Source of the DNA: Spirochaetota bacterium
GTDB taxonomy: Bacteria > Spirochaetota > Spirochaetia > Treponematales > UBA12059
DNA: 64,000 nucleotides
Direction of reading: 5' to 3'
NCBI GenBank assembly: GCA_022703505.1
Contig: JAKLDN010000002.1
Coordinates: 186,001 to 250,000 of the forward strand
The notes under the pieces were generated by a model. That model had not been told where the DNA came from. It was given only the letters and a program-made list of their open reading frames with translations, and made no database searches. The translations under genes were made by a program, and so were the position numbers. Positions 1 to 8,711 of the stretch are shown in pieces; positions within the stretch are counted from its first letter, which is position 1; every line of letters starts with the position of its first letter.

Positions 1-2
1 CC

Positions 3-2024
3 GCGCCGGCTCCCGAGCCCGAGGCCCGGGACGTGCCCGCCCAATCGGTGTCCGCCGCGGGTCTTACGGAGTACGAGATTCTGGAGCTCAAGGAGGCGGC
101 GGGCAAGGACCGCCGGGTGTACCGCGTGACCGTCGTCTTCGACGAGTCGAACCTGATGAAGACCATCAGCGCCATCCACGCCTTCGCGGCCCTGCGGGAC
201 GCGGGGACGGTGCTCAAGACCCATCCCGATTTCGAGAAGCTCTACGAGGACCAGTTCTTCCCGGAGGTGGACTATTACCTGGCCACGGACAGGACCGCGG
301 AGGACCTGGACCGGAAGGCCCGCATCCCCGAGGTCACGAAGGACGTCCGGGTCACGGAACTGACCTTCGAGGAGGGCGGCCGGCCGGCTCCGGCTCCCGC
401 GGCGACCAAGCCCGCCCCTGCCAAGTCCTCTGTCCCCCGGGCGGAGGCTCCGTCCCCGGGGGCGGTCACCGAGGACGAGCTGGCCCGGGCGGTGGCCCGG
501 AAGAAGGCTGCGGCCGCGGCTCCCACGGCCTCCGCGCCCGCGAAGGGCGCGGTTCCGGAGCCTTCGGCCCCGGCCGCGGGCGCCGAGGAGCATCCGGAGG
601 AGGCCGCCGAGGAGGGGGACCGGAGGGCCGCGCCCAAGGTCCAGCAGGGCTCCATCCTCCGGGTGGACTCCCGCCGCATCGACAACCTCCTCAACCTGGT
701 GTCCGAGACGGTCATCAACAAGGCCACCTTCAACCAGATCAGCTCGCAGTTCTCGGAGCTCCAGGGCACCTTCCTGGCGGTGCAGTCGGAATTCCGGGAC
801 CGCCTGAAGGAACTCTTCGACGAGGTGAACGAGGCCCTGGTTTCCGGTAAGTCCGTCAAGGACATGAAGAAGGCCCTCCAGGAACGCTGGGCCGTCCTGG
901 CGGCGGCCCACGATCCCTTCGAGGCGGAGTTCAAGTCCACGGTGGCCAAGTTCCGGTCCACCGCCCAGAACCTGGGCCGCATCACCGGGGAGCTCCAGGA
1001 GGGGGTCATGCGGATCCGCATGGTGCCCATCAGCCAGATCTTCAGCCGCTTCCCCCGCCTCGTCCGGGACCTTTCCAAGAGCCTTTCCAAGCAGGTGGAC
1101 CTGGTCATCGAGGGCGAGGACACCGAGCTGGACAAGTCCGTGATCGAGGACCTCCTGGATCCCCTGATGCACTCCGTACGGAACGCCCTGGACCACGGGG
1201 TGGAGAGCCCCGACATCCGCCGCGCCGCGGGCAAGCCCGAGACGGGGACCGTGCACCTGCGGGCCTCCAACGAAGGCAACATGATCATCATCGAGATCGA
1301 GGACGACGGCAAGGGCATCGACGTGGAGGCGGTCAAGCGCAAGGCCGTGGACCGGGGCCTCATACACCCCAACAAGGTCCTCACGGACGTGGAGGCCTTC
1401 AACCTCATCTTCGAGGCGGGATTCAGCACCGCCGCGGCGATCACGAACATCTCCGGCCGGGGGGTGGGCCTGGACGTGGTGCGCCGGCAGATCGAGAAAC
1501 TGAACGGCTCCGTGGCCGTCACCTCCAGGCCCGGCAAGGGCACCAAGTTCACCATCAAGCTTCCGCTGACCCTGGCCATCATCCAGGGCCTCCTGGTGAG
1601 GGTGGGCCGGGAAACCTACTCCATCCCCATCACCTCGGTCATCGAATCCCACCGGATCAAGCCGGAGGAGATCCGGATGATCGACAACTACGAGGTCTTC
1701 AACGTCCGCAGCGACGTGATCTCCCTCCTGCGCCTGGACCGCCTCTTCCGCATCCCCACCTCCGGCCAGCGGGAGTACAACTTCGTGGTCATCGTGGGCA
1801 CCAACGAGAAGCGGGTGGGGCTCATGGTGGACTCCCTGATCGGGGAGGAGGACGTGGTCATCAAGCCCCTGCGGGACCAGTACACCGCCTCCCCGGGCAT
1901 AGCCGGCGCCTCCATCCTAGGGGACGGCTCGGTGTGCCTCATCATCGACGTCAGCCAGCTTCTGGAGCTGGGGCTCAAGCGGGAGAAGGAAGAGCGAGCG
2001 CGTCTCGAGGGAGCCATCCGATGA
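3..2024 (+). CDS. cheA: Chemotaxis histidine kinase CheA (5' end cut by window edge)
   Basis: CheA autophosphorylates and passes phosphate to CheY in the chemoreceptor array. The reading frame is open to the left edge, so the N-terminal Hpt (P1) domain with the phosphorylated histidine lies outside; the GTG at 33 is not the true start. Visible in order: a P2-like CheY-docking region (to about nt 380), a long Ala/Pro linker, the P3 dimerization helices from about nt 655 (VDSRRIDNLLNLVSETV), the P4 ATPase with N box SVRNALDHGVE near nt 1170, G1 EDDGKGID near nt 1300 and G2 GRGVGLDVV near nt 1455, and a P5 CheW-like domain to the end. It is first in a tight operon with the cheW/R fusion, cheX and cheY, the spirochaetal order. 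No odd residues in the ATP site were seen. Confidence 0.97.
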   Translation, partial: APAPEPEARDVPAQSVSAAGLTEYEILELKEAAGKDRRVYRVTVVFDESNLMKTISAIHAFAALRDAGTVLKTHPDFEKLYEDQFFPEVDYYLATDRTAEDLDRKARIPEVTKDVRVTELTFEEGGRPAPAPAATKPAPAKSSVPRAEAPSPGAVTEDELARAVARKKAAAAAPTASAPAKGAVPEPSAPAAGAEEHPEEAAEEGDRRAAPKVQQGSILRVDSRRIDNLLNLVSETVINKATFNQISSQFSELQGTFLAVQSEFRDRLKELFDEVNEALVSGKSVKDMKKALQERWAVLAAAHDPFEAEFKSTVAKFRSTAQNLGRITGELQEGVMRIRMVPISQIFSRFPRLVRDLSKSLSKQVDLVIEGEDTELDKSVIEDLLDPLMHSVRNALDHGVESPDIRRAAGKPETGTVHLRASNEGNMIIIEIEDDGKGIDVEAVKRKAVDRGLIHPNKVLTDVEAFNLIFEAGFSTAAAITNISGRGVGLDVVRRQIEKLNGSVAVTSRPGKGTKFTIKLPLTLAIIQGLLVRVGRETYSIPITSVIESHRIKPEEIRMIDNYEVFNVRSDVISLLRLDRLFRIPTSGQREYNFVVIVGTNEKRVGLMVDSLIGEEDVVIKPLRDQYTASPGIAGASILGDGSVCLIIDVSQLLELGLKREKEERARLEGAIR

Positions 2025-2043
2025 GGGCCGGGGGTACGCCAGC

Positions 2044-3420
2044 ATGAGCAGCCAGACGAATCCGTTGGACACCATGATCCTCGAGCGGACGGAGGAGACG
2101 CGCAAGGAGCGGGCCGAGAAGGTGGACTTCAAGATGGTCACCTTCTCCCTGGGGGGCAAGGAATACGGCATCGACATCATGAACGTGAAGGAGATCGCCC
2201 GGGCGGGCCGCTTCACCTACGTGCCGAACGCCGCCCCCTTCGTCCGGGGAGTCTACAACCTCCGGGGCGACATCATCTCCGTCATCGACCTCCGGGTCAT
2301 GTTCAACCTGCCCGTGGAAAAACGGGAAGCGGACGCCGTGGAGAGCCTGCTGATCCTCCGGGTGGAGGACCACGTCTTCGGCGTGATCGTGGACAGCATC
2401 GACAAGGTGGTGGGCATCTCCCGGGCGAGCATCCAGCCCCCGCACCCGATCTTCGGGGACATCAACGTCAAGTACATCCGGGGGATAGTGGAGAACGCGG
2501 GAAAGCTCTACATCATCCTGGACATAGCCAAGATCTTCTCCCCCAAGGCGGAGAAGGAGGAGCATCCCGCCCACTACGAGGCGCCTCGGGTCGAGGCTGC
2601 ACCGGCGGCCGCGGCCGGAACCCGTTCGGCCTCGGCACGGTCCGCTCCCGAACGGTCGCAGACCGAACGATCTGCGATCGTGGACGCCGAGATGACCTCC
2701 GGTTTCGTCAAGGAAGGGCTCTTCTCCTTCCGTCACTTCGCCGTGTCCGCCGTGAACGACGCCTGGTTCCGGGCTCGGTACGCGGAATGGGAACGCCTGC
2801 GGAAGGGAACGGATCTCCAGCTCCACGAGGACGGGGACGCGGACGCCTTCCTGGAGGGCTTCCTGTCGCCCTACACCGGCACCCTCTGGGGTGCCGATTA
2901 CCTGGACGCGGTCGCCTCGATCCTCCCGGACACGGACGTACGCAGCATCAACGTGTGGAACCCCGGCTGCGGCAAGGGCTTTGAGACCTGGTCCCTGGCC
3001 TGCGCCCTCCGCAGGAAATATCCCCAGGCCCGGGTCAAGATCTGGGCGAACGACTCGGACCTCCTGGCCATCTCCATGGCCCCCAACATGGTCTTCGACG
3101 CGGCCTCGGCGCCGGAGCCGTACCGGACCTACCTGGTCAAGGGGATGAACGGGTGGACCTTCGACCAAGCCGTCCGGGATTCCATCTTCTTCGAGTTCCA
3201 CGACATCCTGAACGCCAATCCCCTCCCGCCGGTCGACCTGATCCTCTGCCGGGACATGCTGTCCTTCCTCTCACCGGAGGATCAGGGACGGGTGCTGGCC
3301 GATTTCCAGGAGAAACTCAAGGGTGCGGGAGTCCTGATCCTGGGTACCAACGAAACCGCCGCCACCGGCGCCTGGAGACCCGTGGGCTCCGGGGCGGTGT
3401 CCGCGTTCGCCAAGGCATGA
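2044..3420 (+). CDS. cheW: CheW coupling protein fused to a CheR-like methyltransferase domain
   Basis: Residues about 28-170 are a full CheW domain (MVTFSLGGKEYGIDIMNVKE) that links receptors to CheA. An Ala/Arg/Ser-rich linker (about 175-220) leads to a C-terminal domain resembling the CheR SAM-binding fold. The glycine loop reads PGCGKGFETWSLAC (about 307-320) where true CheR has a GCSTGEEPYSLA-type loop, and LILCRDMLSFL replaces the usual LIFCRNVLIYF. The fold and SAM glycines are kept, but catalysis is uncertain and a structural array role is possible. Such CheW-CheR-like fusions are known from Treponema, where they have been tied to unusual array architecture. The gene starts 20 nt after cheA, so it is in the same operon. 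Confidence 0.93.
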   Translation: MSSQTNPLDTMILERTEETRKERAEKVDFKMVTFSLGGKEYGIDIMNVKEIARAGRFTYVPNAAPFVRGVYNLRGDIISVIDLRVMFNLPVEKREADAVESLLILRVEDHVFGVIVDSIDKVVGISRASIQPPHPIFGDINVKYIRGIVENAGKLYIILDIAKIFSPKAEKEEHPAHYEAPRVEAAPAAAAGTRSASARSAPERSQTERSAIVDAEMTSGFVKEGLFSFRHFAVSAVNDAWFRARYAEWERLRKGTDLQLHEDGDADAFLEGFLSPYTGTLWGADYLDAVASILPDTDVRSINVWNPGCGKGFETWSLACALRRKYPQARVKIWANDSDLLAISMAPNMVFDAASAPEPYRTYLVKGMNGWTFDQAVRDSIFFEFHDILNANPLPPVDLILCRDMLSFLSPEDQGRVLADFQEKLKGAGVLILGTNETAATGAWRPVGSGAVSAFAKA

Positions 3421-3441
3421 TACGCAAGACGGGAGAGTGAC

Positions 3442-3906
3442 ATGAGAGTCGAATACATCAATCCCTTCGTGGAATCCGCGTTCAACGTCCTCAAGGAAGT
3501 CCTCCAGGGGGAGGTCAAGCGGGGCGAGCTCTACCTCAAGTCCACGTCCATCCCCGTGATGGGGGTGGCCGCCATCGTGGGACTGGCGGGGGACGTGGAG
3601 GGCCGGGTTCTCTTCGACATGGACAAGCCCACGGCCTTGAAGGTGGCCTCGGTCATGAACGGTGAGGAGCTCAAGGTCATGGACGAGCTCGTCAAGGCCA
3701 CGATCACCGAGCTGGCCAACATGATCACCGCCCAGGCGGTGACCAAGCTCCACGAGCTGGGCTTCAAATTCGACCTGACGCCCCCCGCGATCTTCACGGG
3801 GGAGAACATGGAGGTCTCCGACCAGGACGTGGAGGCCCTCATCGTCCCCATGGAGACCGCCCAGGGCAAGCTCGAGATCAACGTCGCCATCCGGGAACGC
3901 GGATAG
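3442..3906 (+). CDS. cheX: CheY-P phosphatase CheX
   Basis: CheX is a dimeric phosphatase that dephosphorylates CheY-P and replaces CheZ in spirochaetes. At 154 residues the length is normal for the family. The catalytic ExxN motif is present as E90-L-A-N93 in the helix ITELANMITAQA. GGGAGAG-type ribosome-binding sequence precedes the ATG. It lies 21 nt after the CheW/R fusion and 18 nt before cheY, so phosphatase and substrate are co-transcribed. No domain is missing. Confidence 0.95.
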   Translation: MRVEYINPFVESAFNVLKEVLQGEVKRGELYLKSTSIPVMGVAAIVGLAGDVEGRVLFDMDKPTALKVASVMNGEELKVMDELVKATITELANMITAQAVTKLHELGFKFDLTPPAIFTGENMEVSDQDVEALIVPMETAQGKLEINVAIRERG

Positions 3907-3924
3907 GCGCGGGGAGAGCACGTC

Positions 3925-4362
3925 ATGAAGACGAAAGAGGATTTTCCCGAGATCAACGCGAGGCGGCCGGACGGGCTCAAGCCCGAGGGCACCCCGTACC
4001 GGGTGCTGATCGTGGACGATTCCATGTTCGTGGCCAAGCAGCTGAACCAGATCCTCACCTCCGAGGGCTACCAGGTCGTCGCCACTGCCGGGGACGGCCT
4101 GGAAGGCTACGAGAAGTACAAGGAGCTCTACCCGAACCTGGACGTGGTCACCATGGACATCACCATGCCCAAGATGGACGGGCTCTCGGCACTCCAGAAG
4201 ATCATGGAGTTCGACAAGAACGCCAAGGTCATCATGATCAGCGCCTTGGGCAAGCAGGACCTGGTCAAGCAGGCCCTGGTGGCGGGGGCCAAGAACTACA
4301 TCGTGAAGCCCCTGGACCGGAAGAAGGTCCTGGAGCGCTTCCTGTCCGTCGTGGGAAAGTAA
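3925..4362 (+). CDS. cheY: Chemotaxis response regulator CheY
   Basis: Single receiver domain that carries the chemotaxis signal to the flagellar switch. Acidic pocket D31-D32 (VLIVDDSMFV), phospho-acceptor D78 (VVTMDITMPKMDG), switch serine S105 (VIMISALGKQ) and conserved K127 (IVKPLD) are all present. An N-terminal extension of about 25 polar residues precedes the receiver fold. It is the last gene of the che operon; 117 nt follow before the tRNA, and I see no clear intrinsic terminator directly after the stop codon. Confidence 0.95.
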   Translation: MKTKEDFPEINARRPDGLKPEGTPYRVLIVDDSMFVAKQLNQILTSEGYQVVATAGDGLEGYEKYKELYPNLDVVTMDITMPKMDGLSALQKIMEFDKNAKVIMISALGKQDLVKQALVAGAKNYIVKPLDRKKVLERFLSVVGK

Positions 4363-4437
4363 AGCGCAAAGAGGCCTCATCGGGGTGCCCGCGTCGATCC
4401 CCGCGCCCCGGACCCGGTACCGCGGTTCCGAACGACA

Positions 4438-4467
4438 TTGACACGCCGGGAGGCTTCGGGGTATAAC
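4438..4467 (+). promoter_or_regulatory. Sigma70-type promoter of tRNA-Val
   Basis: TTGACA at 4438-4443 and TATAAC at 4462-4467 are separated by 18 nt. The predicted transcription start falls about 6 nt before the mature tRNA 5' end at 4480. Confidence 0.8.
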
Positions 4468-4479
4468 TCTGTGTCCCCG

Positions 4480-4553
4480 GGGCGGTTAGCTCAGTTGGTT
4501 AGAGCACCAGTATGACACGCTGGGGGTCACAAGTTCGACTCTTGTACCGCCCA
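4480..4553 (+). tRNA. tRNA-Val (anticodon GAC)
   Basis: Cloverleaf drawn by hand. The acceptor stem GGGCGGT pairs with ACCGCCC, with discriminator A at 4553. The D stem is GCTC/GAGC. The anticodon stem CCAGT/GCTGG encloses loop ATGACAC with anticodon GAC. The T arm is ACAAG-TTCGACT-CTTGT. CCA is not encoded directly after the discriminator base. It has its own promoter and a terminator 6 nt downstream. Confidence 0.93.
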
Positions 4554-4559
4554 TGAACC

Positions 4560-4600
4560 AAGCCTTCCAAGGTTGAGCCCTGGAAGGCTTTCTTTTTTCC
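4560..4600 (+). terminator. Intrinsic terminator after tRNA-Val
   Basis: A perfect 10-bp stem, AAGCCTTCCA (4560-4569) with TGGAAGGCTT (4581-4590), is followed by a T-rich tract at 4590-4598. Confidence 0.88.
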
Positions 4601-4675
4601 CCCTGTCCCGAGACGGGAATCCACCTTTTTCCGGTCCGCCTTGCGCCCCGTTTACGGGGACCTTACAATCAAAGA

Positions 4676-6673
4676 ATGATTCCTGCATCACCAGGGATAT
4701 CCGAAACCGGGCCTCCCGAACCGGAGCGGTTCCTGGAGATTCCGCCCTTGGACTCGGCCGGAAACCGCTACCGCATGGAAGTCTCGGGGTTCCTCATCCG
4801 GGCAGGGCTCGTACTCGGGACGGTCCTGTTGTTCCCCAGCCTCCTGTACGCGATCCGGAGCGGAAAGACCGCCCTGGTCGTCGCGGACGGGTCCGCCTAT
4901 GCCGCCTTTCTTTCCCTGTATCTCCTGAACCGGTGGAAGCCCCGCCTTTCCGCAGGGGGCTTGGTCGGGCTCGTGTTCGGGTTCGGGTGCTACCTTCTGG
5001 CCGCGAACGGTCCGGCCGCCGCGGGGACGATCTGGATGGGAGCCGCCGTGGTCCTGGCCGCCGTCCTCTTCGGGACGGCGGGAGGAGTCCTGGGCGCGGC
5101 CTTGGTCGGGGCCGCCTTCCTGGCCGTGACCTTCGCCGCGTCCCGGGGGCTCCCGACCTGGAGCGCGCCCTCCGCCTTCCTGGTCATCCTGGGCTTGAAC
5201 GCGGTGGTGATGTCCTTGGCTGCGGGCCTGGCCGCGTCCTACGTGGCCCGGTCCCTGGAGCGGGCCCTGGCGGAGCGGGAGAGGCTTTCCCGCCAGTTGG
5301 CGGAGCGCAGCGCGGCCCTGGAGCGGGAGGCCGCGGAGCGGCTGGGGGCGGAGCGCAAGGCCGAGTTCTACCGGGACTTCGACGGCCGCACGGGGCTGCC
5401 GAACCGGGAGCGCTTCCTGCGGGAGCTCGAGAGGACCCTGGTCCCGGCGTCCCGCCGCGGCAGGCCCCTGTCCGTGTTGGCCGTGGGCATCCATCGGCCC
5501 GGCCTGATCTTCGACGAGTTCGGGCATGTCCAGGGTGAGGCTGCCATTGCGGGAGCCGCGGCCCGGCTCCGGGAAGCCTTCCGGGAGGACGACGTGGTGG
5601 CCCGCTTCGGGGACGCCCTTTTCTTCGTGCTCTGTTCCGATCTCGGGAGCCCGGACGACATCGCCGAGCTTCTGCCCAAGGCCTTCTCCGCCTTCGAGCG
5701 CCCCGTGGAGGCGGGGAGCCACCTCATCCACGTGGCGGCAGTGGTCGGCGTAGCCCTGTATCCCCACGACGGAGATACCCCGGACGAGCTCGTACGGGCG
5801 GCCACCGCGGCGTACCACCACGCCGAGGAGGACGGTCCCGGAGCCTACCGGGTTTTCGACGCGTCCCTCCACGCGGACCTGATCGAGCGGCTCCGGTTCG
5901 AGCGGGACCTGGCGGGAGCCGTCCGGGACGGGGCTCTGGTCCCCTGGTTCCAGCCCAAGGTGGACGGCCGGGGAGCCGTGGTCGGGGCGGAGGCCCTGGC
6001 CCGCTGGCCCCGGCCGGACGGCAGCCTGGGCATGCCCTCGGACTTCATCCCCGTGGCCGAGCGGGCGGGGCTGATGGAGGCCCTGGGCCGGGACATCCTG
6101 CGGAAATCCTGCCGCCGGGCCCGGGAGTGGAACGCGGGCGCTTCCGGCCCCGCGTCCGTGGCGGTCAACCTGTCCCCCCAGGCCCTCCGAAAGCCCGCCA
6201 TCGCCGAAGAGGTGTGGAAGGCCCTGGAGGAGACCGGTCTCGACCCGGCCCTCTTGGAGCTGGAGATCACCGAGACCGGCCTGGCCCTGGCCGCGGAGGC
6301 GGCGGTCCCCCGGCTGCGGGAGCTGAAGTCCCTGGGCGTTTCCCTGGCCATCGACGATTTCGGGACCGGGGCTAGCGGGATCTCCCGGCTTCGGGACTTC
6401 CCCGTGGACTTCGTGAAACTCCCCCTGGATCTGGTGGAACCCCTGCCCTCGGACCGGCGGTCCCGGGCCATCGTCAAGGCCGTCATCGACCTGGCCCACG
6501 CCCTGGGCTTCCGGGTGGTCGCCGAGGGAGTGGAATCCGCAGGCCAGCTCGAATGGCTCGGCGAGGCCTCCTGCGACCTCTTCCAGGGCTTCCTCTTCGC
6601 CCCGCCCCTGCCCGCGGACCGGTTCCGCTCGGCCCTGGGGGAGGGGTACTCCAAGGTGCTGGGGAACGGCTGA
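4676..6673 (+). CDS. Membrane-anchored degenerate GGDEF / EAL c-di-GMP phosphodiesterase
   Basis: The N-terminus has about five to six hydrophobic segments (residues about 35-185) and then a charged coiled-coil-like stretch (about 185-235). The GGDEF domain follows, but its signature is R-F-G-D-A-L (about 310-315) instead of R-x-GGDEF, so it should not make c-di-GMP. The EAL domain looks catalytic: E439 in GAEALARW, NLSP, ELEITE, the DDFGTG loop, VKLPLD, AEGVES and the QGFLF end are all seen. The likely role is membrane-associated c-di-GMP hydrolysis, with the degenerate GGDEF domain as a possible GTP-sensing or dimerization module. It is a single gene between the tRNA-Val unit and the aldehyde oxidoreductase. 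Confidence 0.9.
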   Translation: MIPASPGISETGPPEPERFLEIPPLDSAGNRYRMEVSGFLIRAGLVLGTVLLFPSLLYAIRSGKTALVVADGSAYAAFLSLYLLNRWKPRLSAGGLVGLVFGFGCYLLAANGPAAAGTIWMGAAVVLAAVLFGTAGGVLGAALVGAAFLAVTFAASRGLPTWSAPSAFLVILGLNAVVMSLAAGLAASYVARSLERALAERERLSRQLAERSAALEREAAERLGAERKAEFYRDFDGRTGLPNRERFLRELERTLVPASRRGRPLSVLAVGIHRPGLIFDEFGHVQGEAAIAGAAARLREAFREDDVVARFGDALFFVLCSDLGSPDDIAELLPKAFSAFERPVEAGSHLIHVAAVVGVALYPHDGDTPDELVRAATAAYHHAEEDGPGAYRVFDASLHADLIERLRFERDLAGAVRDGALVPWFQPKVDGRGAVVGAEALARWPRPDGSLGMPSDFIPVAERAGLMEALGRDILRKSCRRAREWNAGASGPASVAVNLSPQALRKPAIAEEVWKALEETGLDPALLELEITETGLALAAEAAVPRLRELKSLGVSLAIDDFGTGASGISRLRDFPVDFVKLPLDLVEPLPSDRRSRAIVKAVIDLAHALGFRVVAEGVESAGQLEWLGEASCDLFQGFLFAPPLPADRFRSALGEGYSKVLGNG

Positions 6674-6703
6674 CCGACGCATCCGGAAAACCGGTCCCTC
6701 CGA

Positions 6704-6732
6704 TTGACACCCCGCGCCGGGGGTAGAATACT
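6704..6732 (+). promoter_or_regulatory. Promoter of the aldehyde oxidoreductase gene
   Basis: TTGACA at 6704-6709 and AATACT at 6727-6732 with a 17-nt spacer, 51 nt before the start codon. The overlapping TAGAAT at 6724-6729 is an alternative -10 but gives only a 14-nt spacer. Confidence 0.65.
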
Positions 6733-6782
6733 GACCCCTGGACCCGCCTGCGGGGACAGAGCCCGGGTCCAAGGAGACGATC

Positions 6783-8660
6783 ATGGAAGCCGTCCAGAGG
6801 GTGCTCTTCGTCGATCCGTCCACGGGATTCTACCGCCTCCGGCGTTACAAGGTCGGGGATTATTTCGGGCCCGTGGACCTGGGGCTTCACATCACGGACC
6901 GCTGGCGGAGCCTCAACATCGGGGTGGGGATCTTCGCGGGCTCCATCCTGCCGGGCTCCAACCGCCTGATCGTCAACGGTTTCTCCCCCTGCTGGCGGGG
7001 CTTCTACGTCTCCTCCATGGGCGGGGCCGGGGTGGCCTTCGACAATCTCGGGATCAACCTGATCAGCATCGTGGGAAAGGCGCCCGTCCCCTCCATCCTC
7101 TATCTCAACCGGAGCCACGGCGAGGAGATCGACGTGGAGGTCATCCCGGTGGACCTGGCCGAGGCCTGGTCCCACGGCCGGGGGGGCCTGTACGGCCTCA
7201 TGGAGCTGGTCCTGGACAAGTACGGGAACCGCTACGAGACGGATCCCCGGGTCCTGGCGACGGGGCCCGCCGCCCGGTCCACGGACTTCGGCGCCGTCGG
7301 GTCGGCCCCGGTCGTCAAGGGCAAGCTGACCTACGTGGACACCTGGGCGGGCCGGGGCGGCTTCGGCTCGAACATGCTCCAGGAACACGGGCTGGCCGCG
7401 GTGGTCTTCGGGGGGACCTTCCTGGACGAGGACTTCCGGGACCGCAAGGTGGCGGACGAGTGGTTCGAGCAGAAGTACAAGCAGAAGTTGGCGGCCAAGG
7501 ACTTCGAGAGCACCACCAAGTACCGCTTCGATCCCAAGTTCGAGACCGGCGGGACCTTCGGCGTGAACTACGCCACGTTGAAAGGCCGCGTGATGGCCTT
7601 CAACTACCGCACGATTTTCGACTCCGAGGACGCAAGGCTGGACCTGCACAAGCGCCTCATCCTGGACCACTACCTCAAGCAGTTCAACGAGGAGACCATC
7701 CAGCCCAGGAAGCAGGCCACCTGCGGGGAACCCTGCGCCGCGGTCTGCAAGAAGATGAACGGCGAGTTCAAGAAGGACTACGAGCCCTACCAGACCATGG
7801 GCCCCCTCTGCGGGGTCTTCGACCAGCGGGCCGCGGAGCGCCTGAACCACAAGGCCGACGCCGCGGGTTTCGACGGTATCTCCCTGGGCGGGGTCCTGGC
7901 CTGGTTCATGGATCTCCTGGACCGAGGCGAGCTTGCCGGGGCGGACCTGGGGGTCTCGGGCGAGCCGAAGTTCGACGCGGCGGGCTTCGACCCCGTGGCG
8001 GACTCGGCGGCCAACGCGGACCTGGCGGAGGGCCTGATCGATACGATCCTGGAGAAGCGGGGGATCGTGGACCTCTCCGAGGGGGTGCGCAAGTTCGCCC
8101 GGAAGGCGGCCAAGGAGAGGGGCGTCCGCATCCTGAACTCCTTCGTCCACACCGCCAACGGACGGCGGGGCTGGATGGTCCCCAACCAATACTGGACCCC
8201 CGGGGCCCTGGCCCCCATGGCCATCATGGGCAAGTACTACATGCACTACGGCCCCGAGTTCCTGCCCCCCCGCAAGCTCGGCCGCACCTGCGCGGAGCGC
8301 CTCAAGAAGGAGCTGGTCATGGACAACCTGGGGGTCTGCCGATTCCACCGGGGCTGGTCCGAGGAGATGCTCCCGGAGATCATGGAATCCCTCTACGGGA
8401 ACCGGGACCGCTTCCTGGCCGCCACGGCCGTCTGCGCCAGCCGGATCAACAGCCGCAACGCCTCGGTCTACTGGGAGAGCGAGCGGAACCTCGACTTCGT
8501 GGTGAGCTTCCTCAAGCGCCGACGGGACGTGGAGGGGGACGCGGACCCCGAGCTGGCCCGGTGGATCGACGAATTCGACAAGGACCGCAAGGAGGCGGGG
8601 CTCTCGTTCTGGTACGAGATGAAGAAGGGAATCGACGAGAGCCTCAGGGAGTTCTTCTAG
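6783..8660 (+). CDS. Aldehyde:ferredoxin oxidoreductase family protein (W/Mo pterin enzyme)
   Basis: This tungsten- or molybdenum-pterin family oxidizes aldehydes to acids with ferredoxin, or reduces acids. The 625-residue length is normal. The N-terminal domain binds the pterin (GGAGVAFDNLGINLISIVGK, YVDTWAGRGGFGSNMLQEHG). Cluster ligands are C314, C318 and C322 (CGEPCAAVC), with a distal cysteine near C519 (NLGVCRFHR). Classical family members have CxxCxxxC, whereas here the spacing is CxxxCxxxC. SD AGGAGA lies 5 nt before ATG. The gene is monocistronic and convergent with the dipeptidase gene. The substrate cannot be told from sequence. A formate dehydrogenase 15 kb away would also need a pterin cofactor. 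Confidence 0.88.
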   Translation: MEAVQRVLFVDPSTGFYRLRRYKVGDYFGPVDLGLHITDRWRSLNIGVGIFAGSILPGSNRLIVNGFSPCWRGFYVSSMGGAGVAFDNLGINLISIVGKAPVPSILYLNRSHGEEIDVEVIPVDLAEAWSHGRGGLYGLMELVLDKYGNRYETDPRVLATGPAARSTDFGAVGSAPVVKGKLTYVDTWAGRGGFGSNMLQEHGLAAVVFGGTFLDEDFRDRKVADEWFEQKYKQKLAAKDFESTTKYRFDPKFETGGTFGVNYATLKGRVMAFNYRTIFDSEDARLDLHKRLILDHYLKQFNEETIQPRKQATCGEPCAAVCKKMNGEFKKDYEPYQTMGPLCGVFDQRAAERLNHKADAAGFDGISLGGVLAWFMDLLDRGELAGADLGVSGEPKFDAAGFDPVADSAANADLAEGLIDTILEKRGIVDLSEGVRKFARKAAKERGVRILNSFVHTANGRRGWMVPNQYWTPGALAPMAIMGKYYMHYGPEFLPPRKLGRTCAERLKKELVMDNLGVCRFHRGWSEEMLPEIMESLYGNRDRFLAATAVCASRINSRNASVYWESERNLDFVVSFLKRRRDVEGDADPELARWIDEFDKDRKEAGLSFWYEMKKGIDESLREFF

Positions 8661-8711
8661 GAGCCCGCCGCGTTCCGGGAGGCGCAGCGCGGAACGGGCG
8701 GCGCCTCCTCT

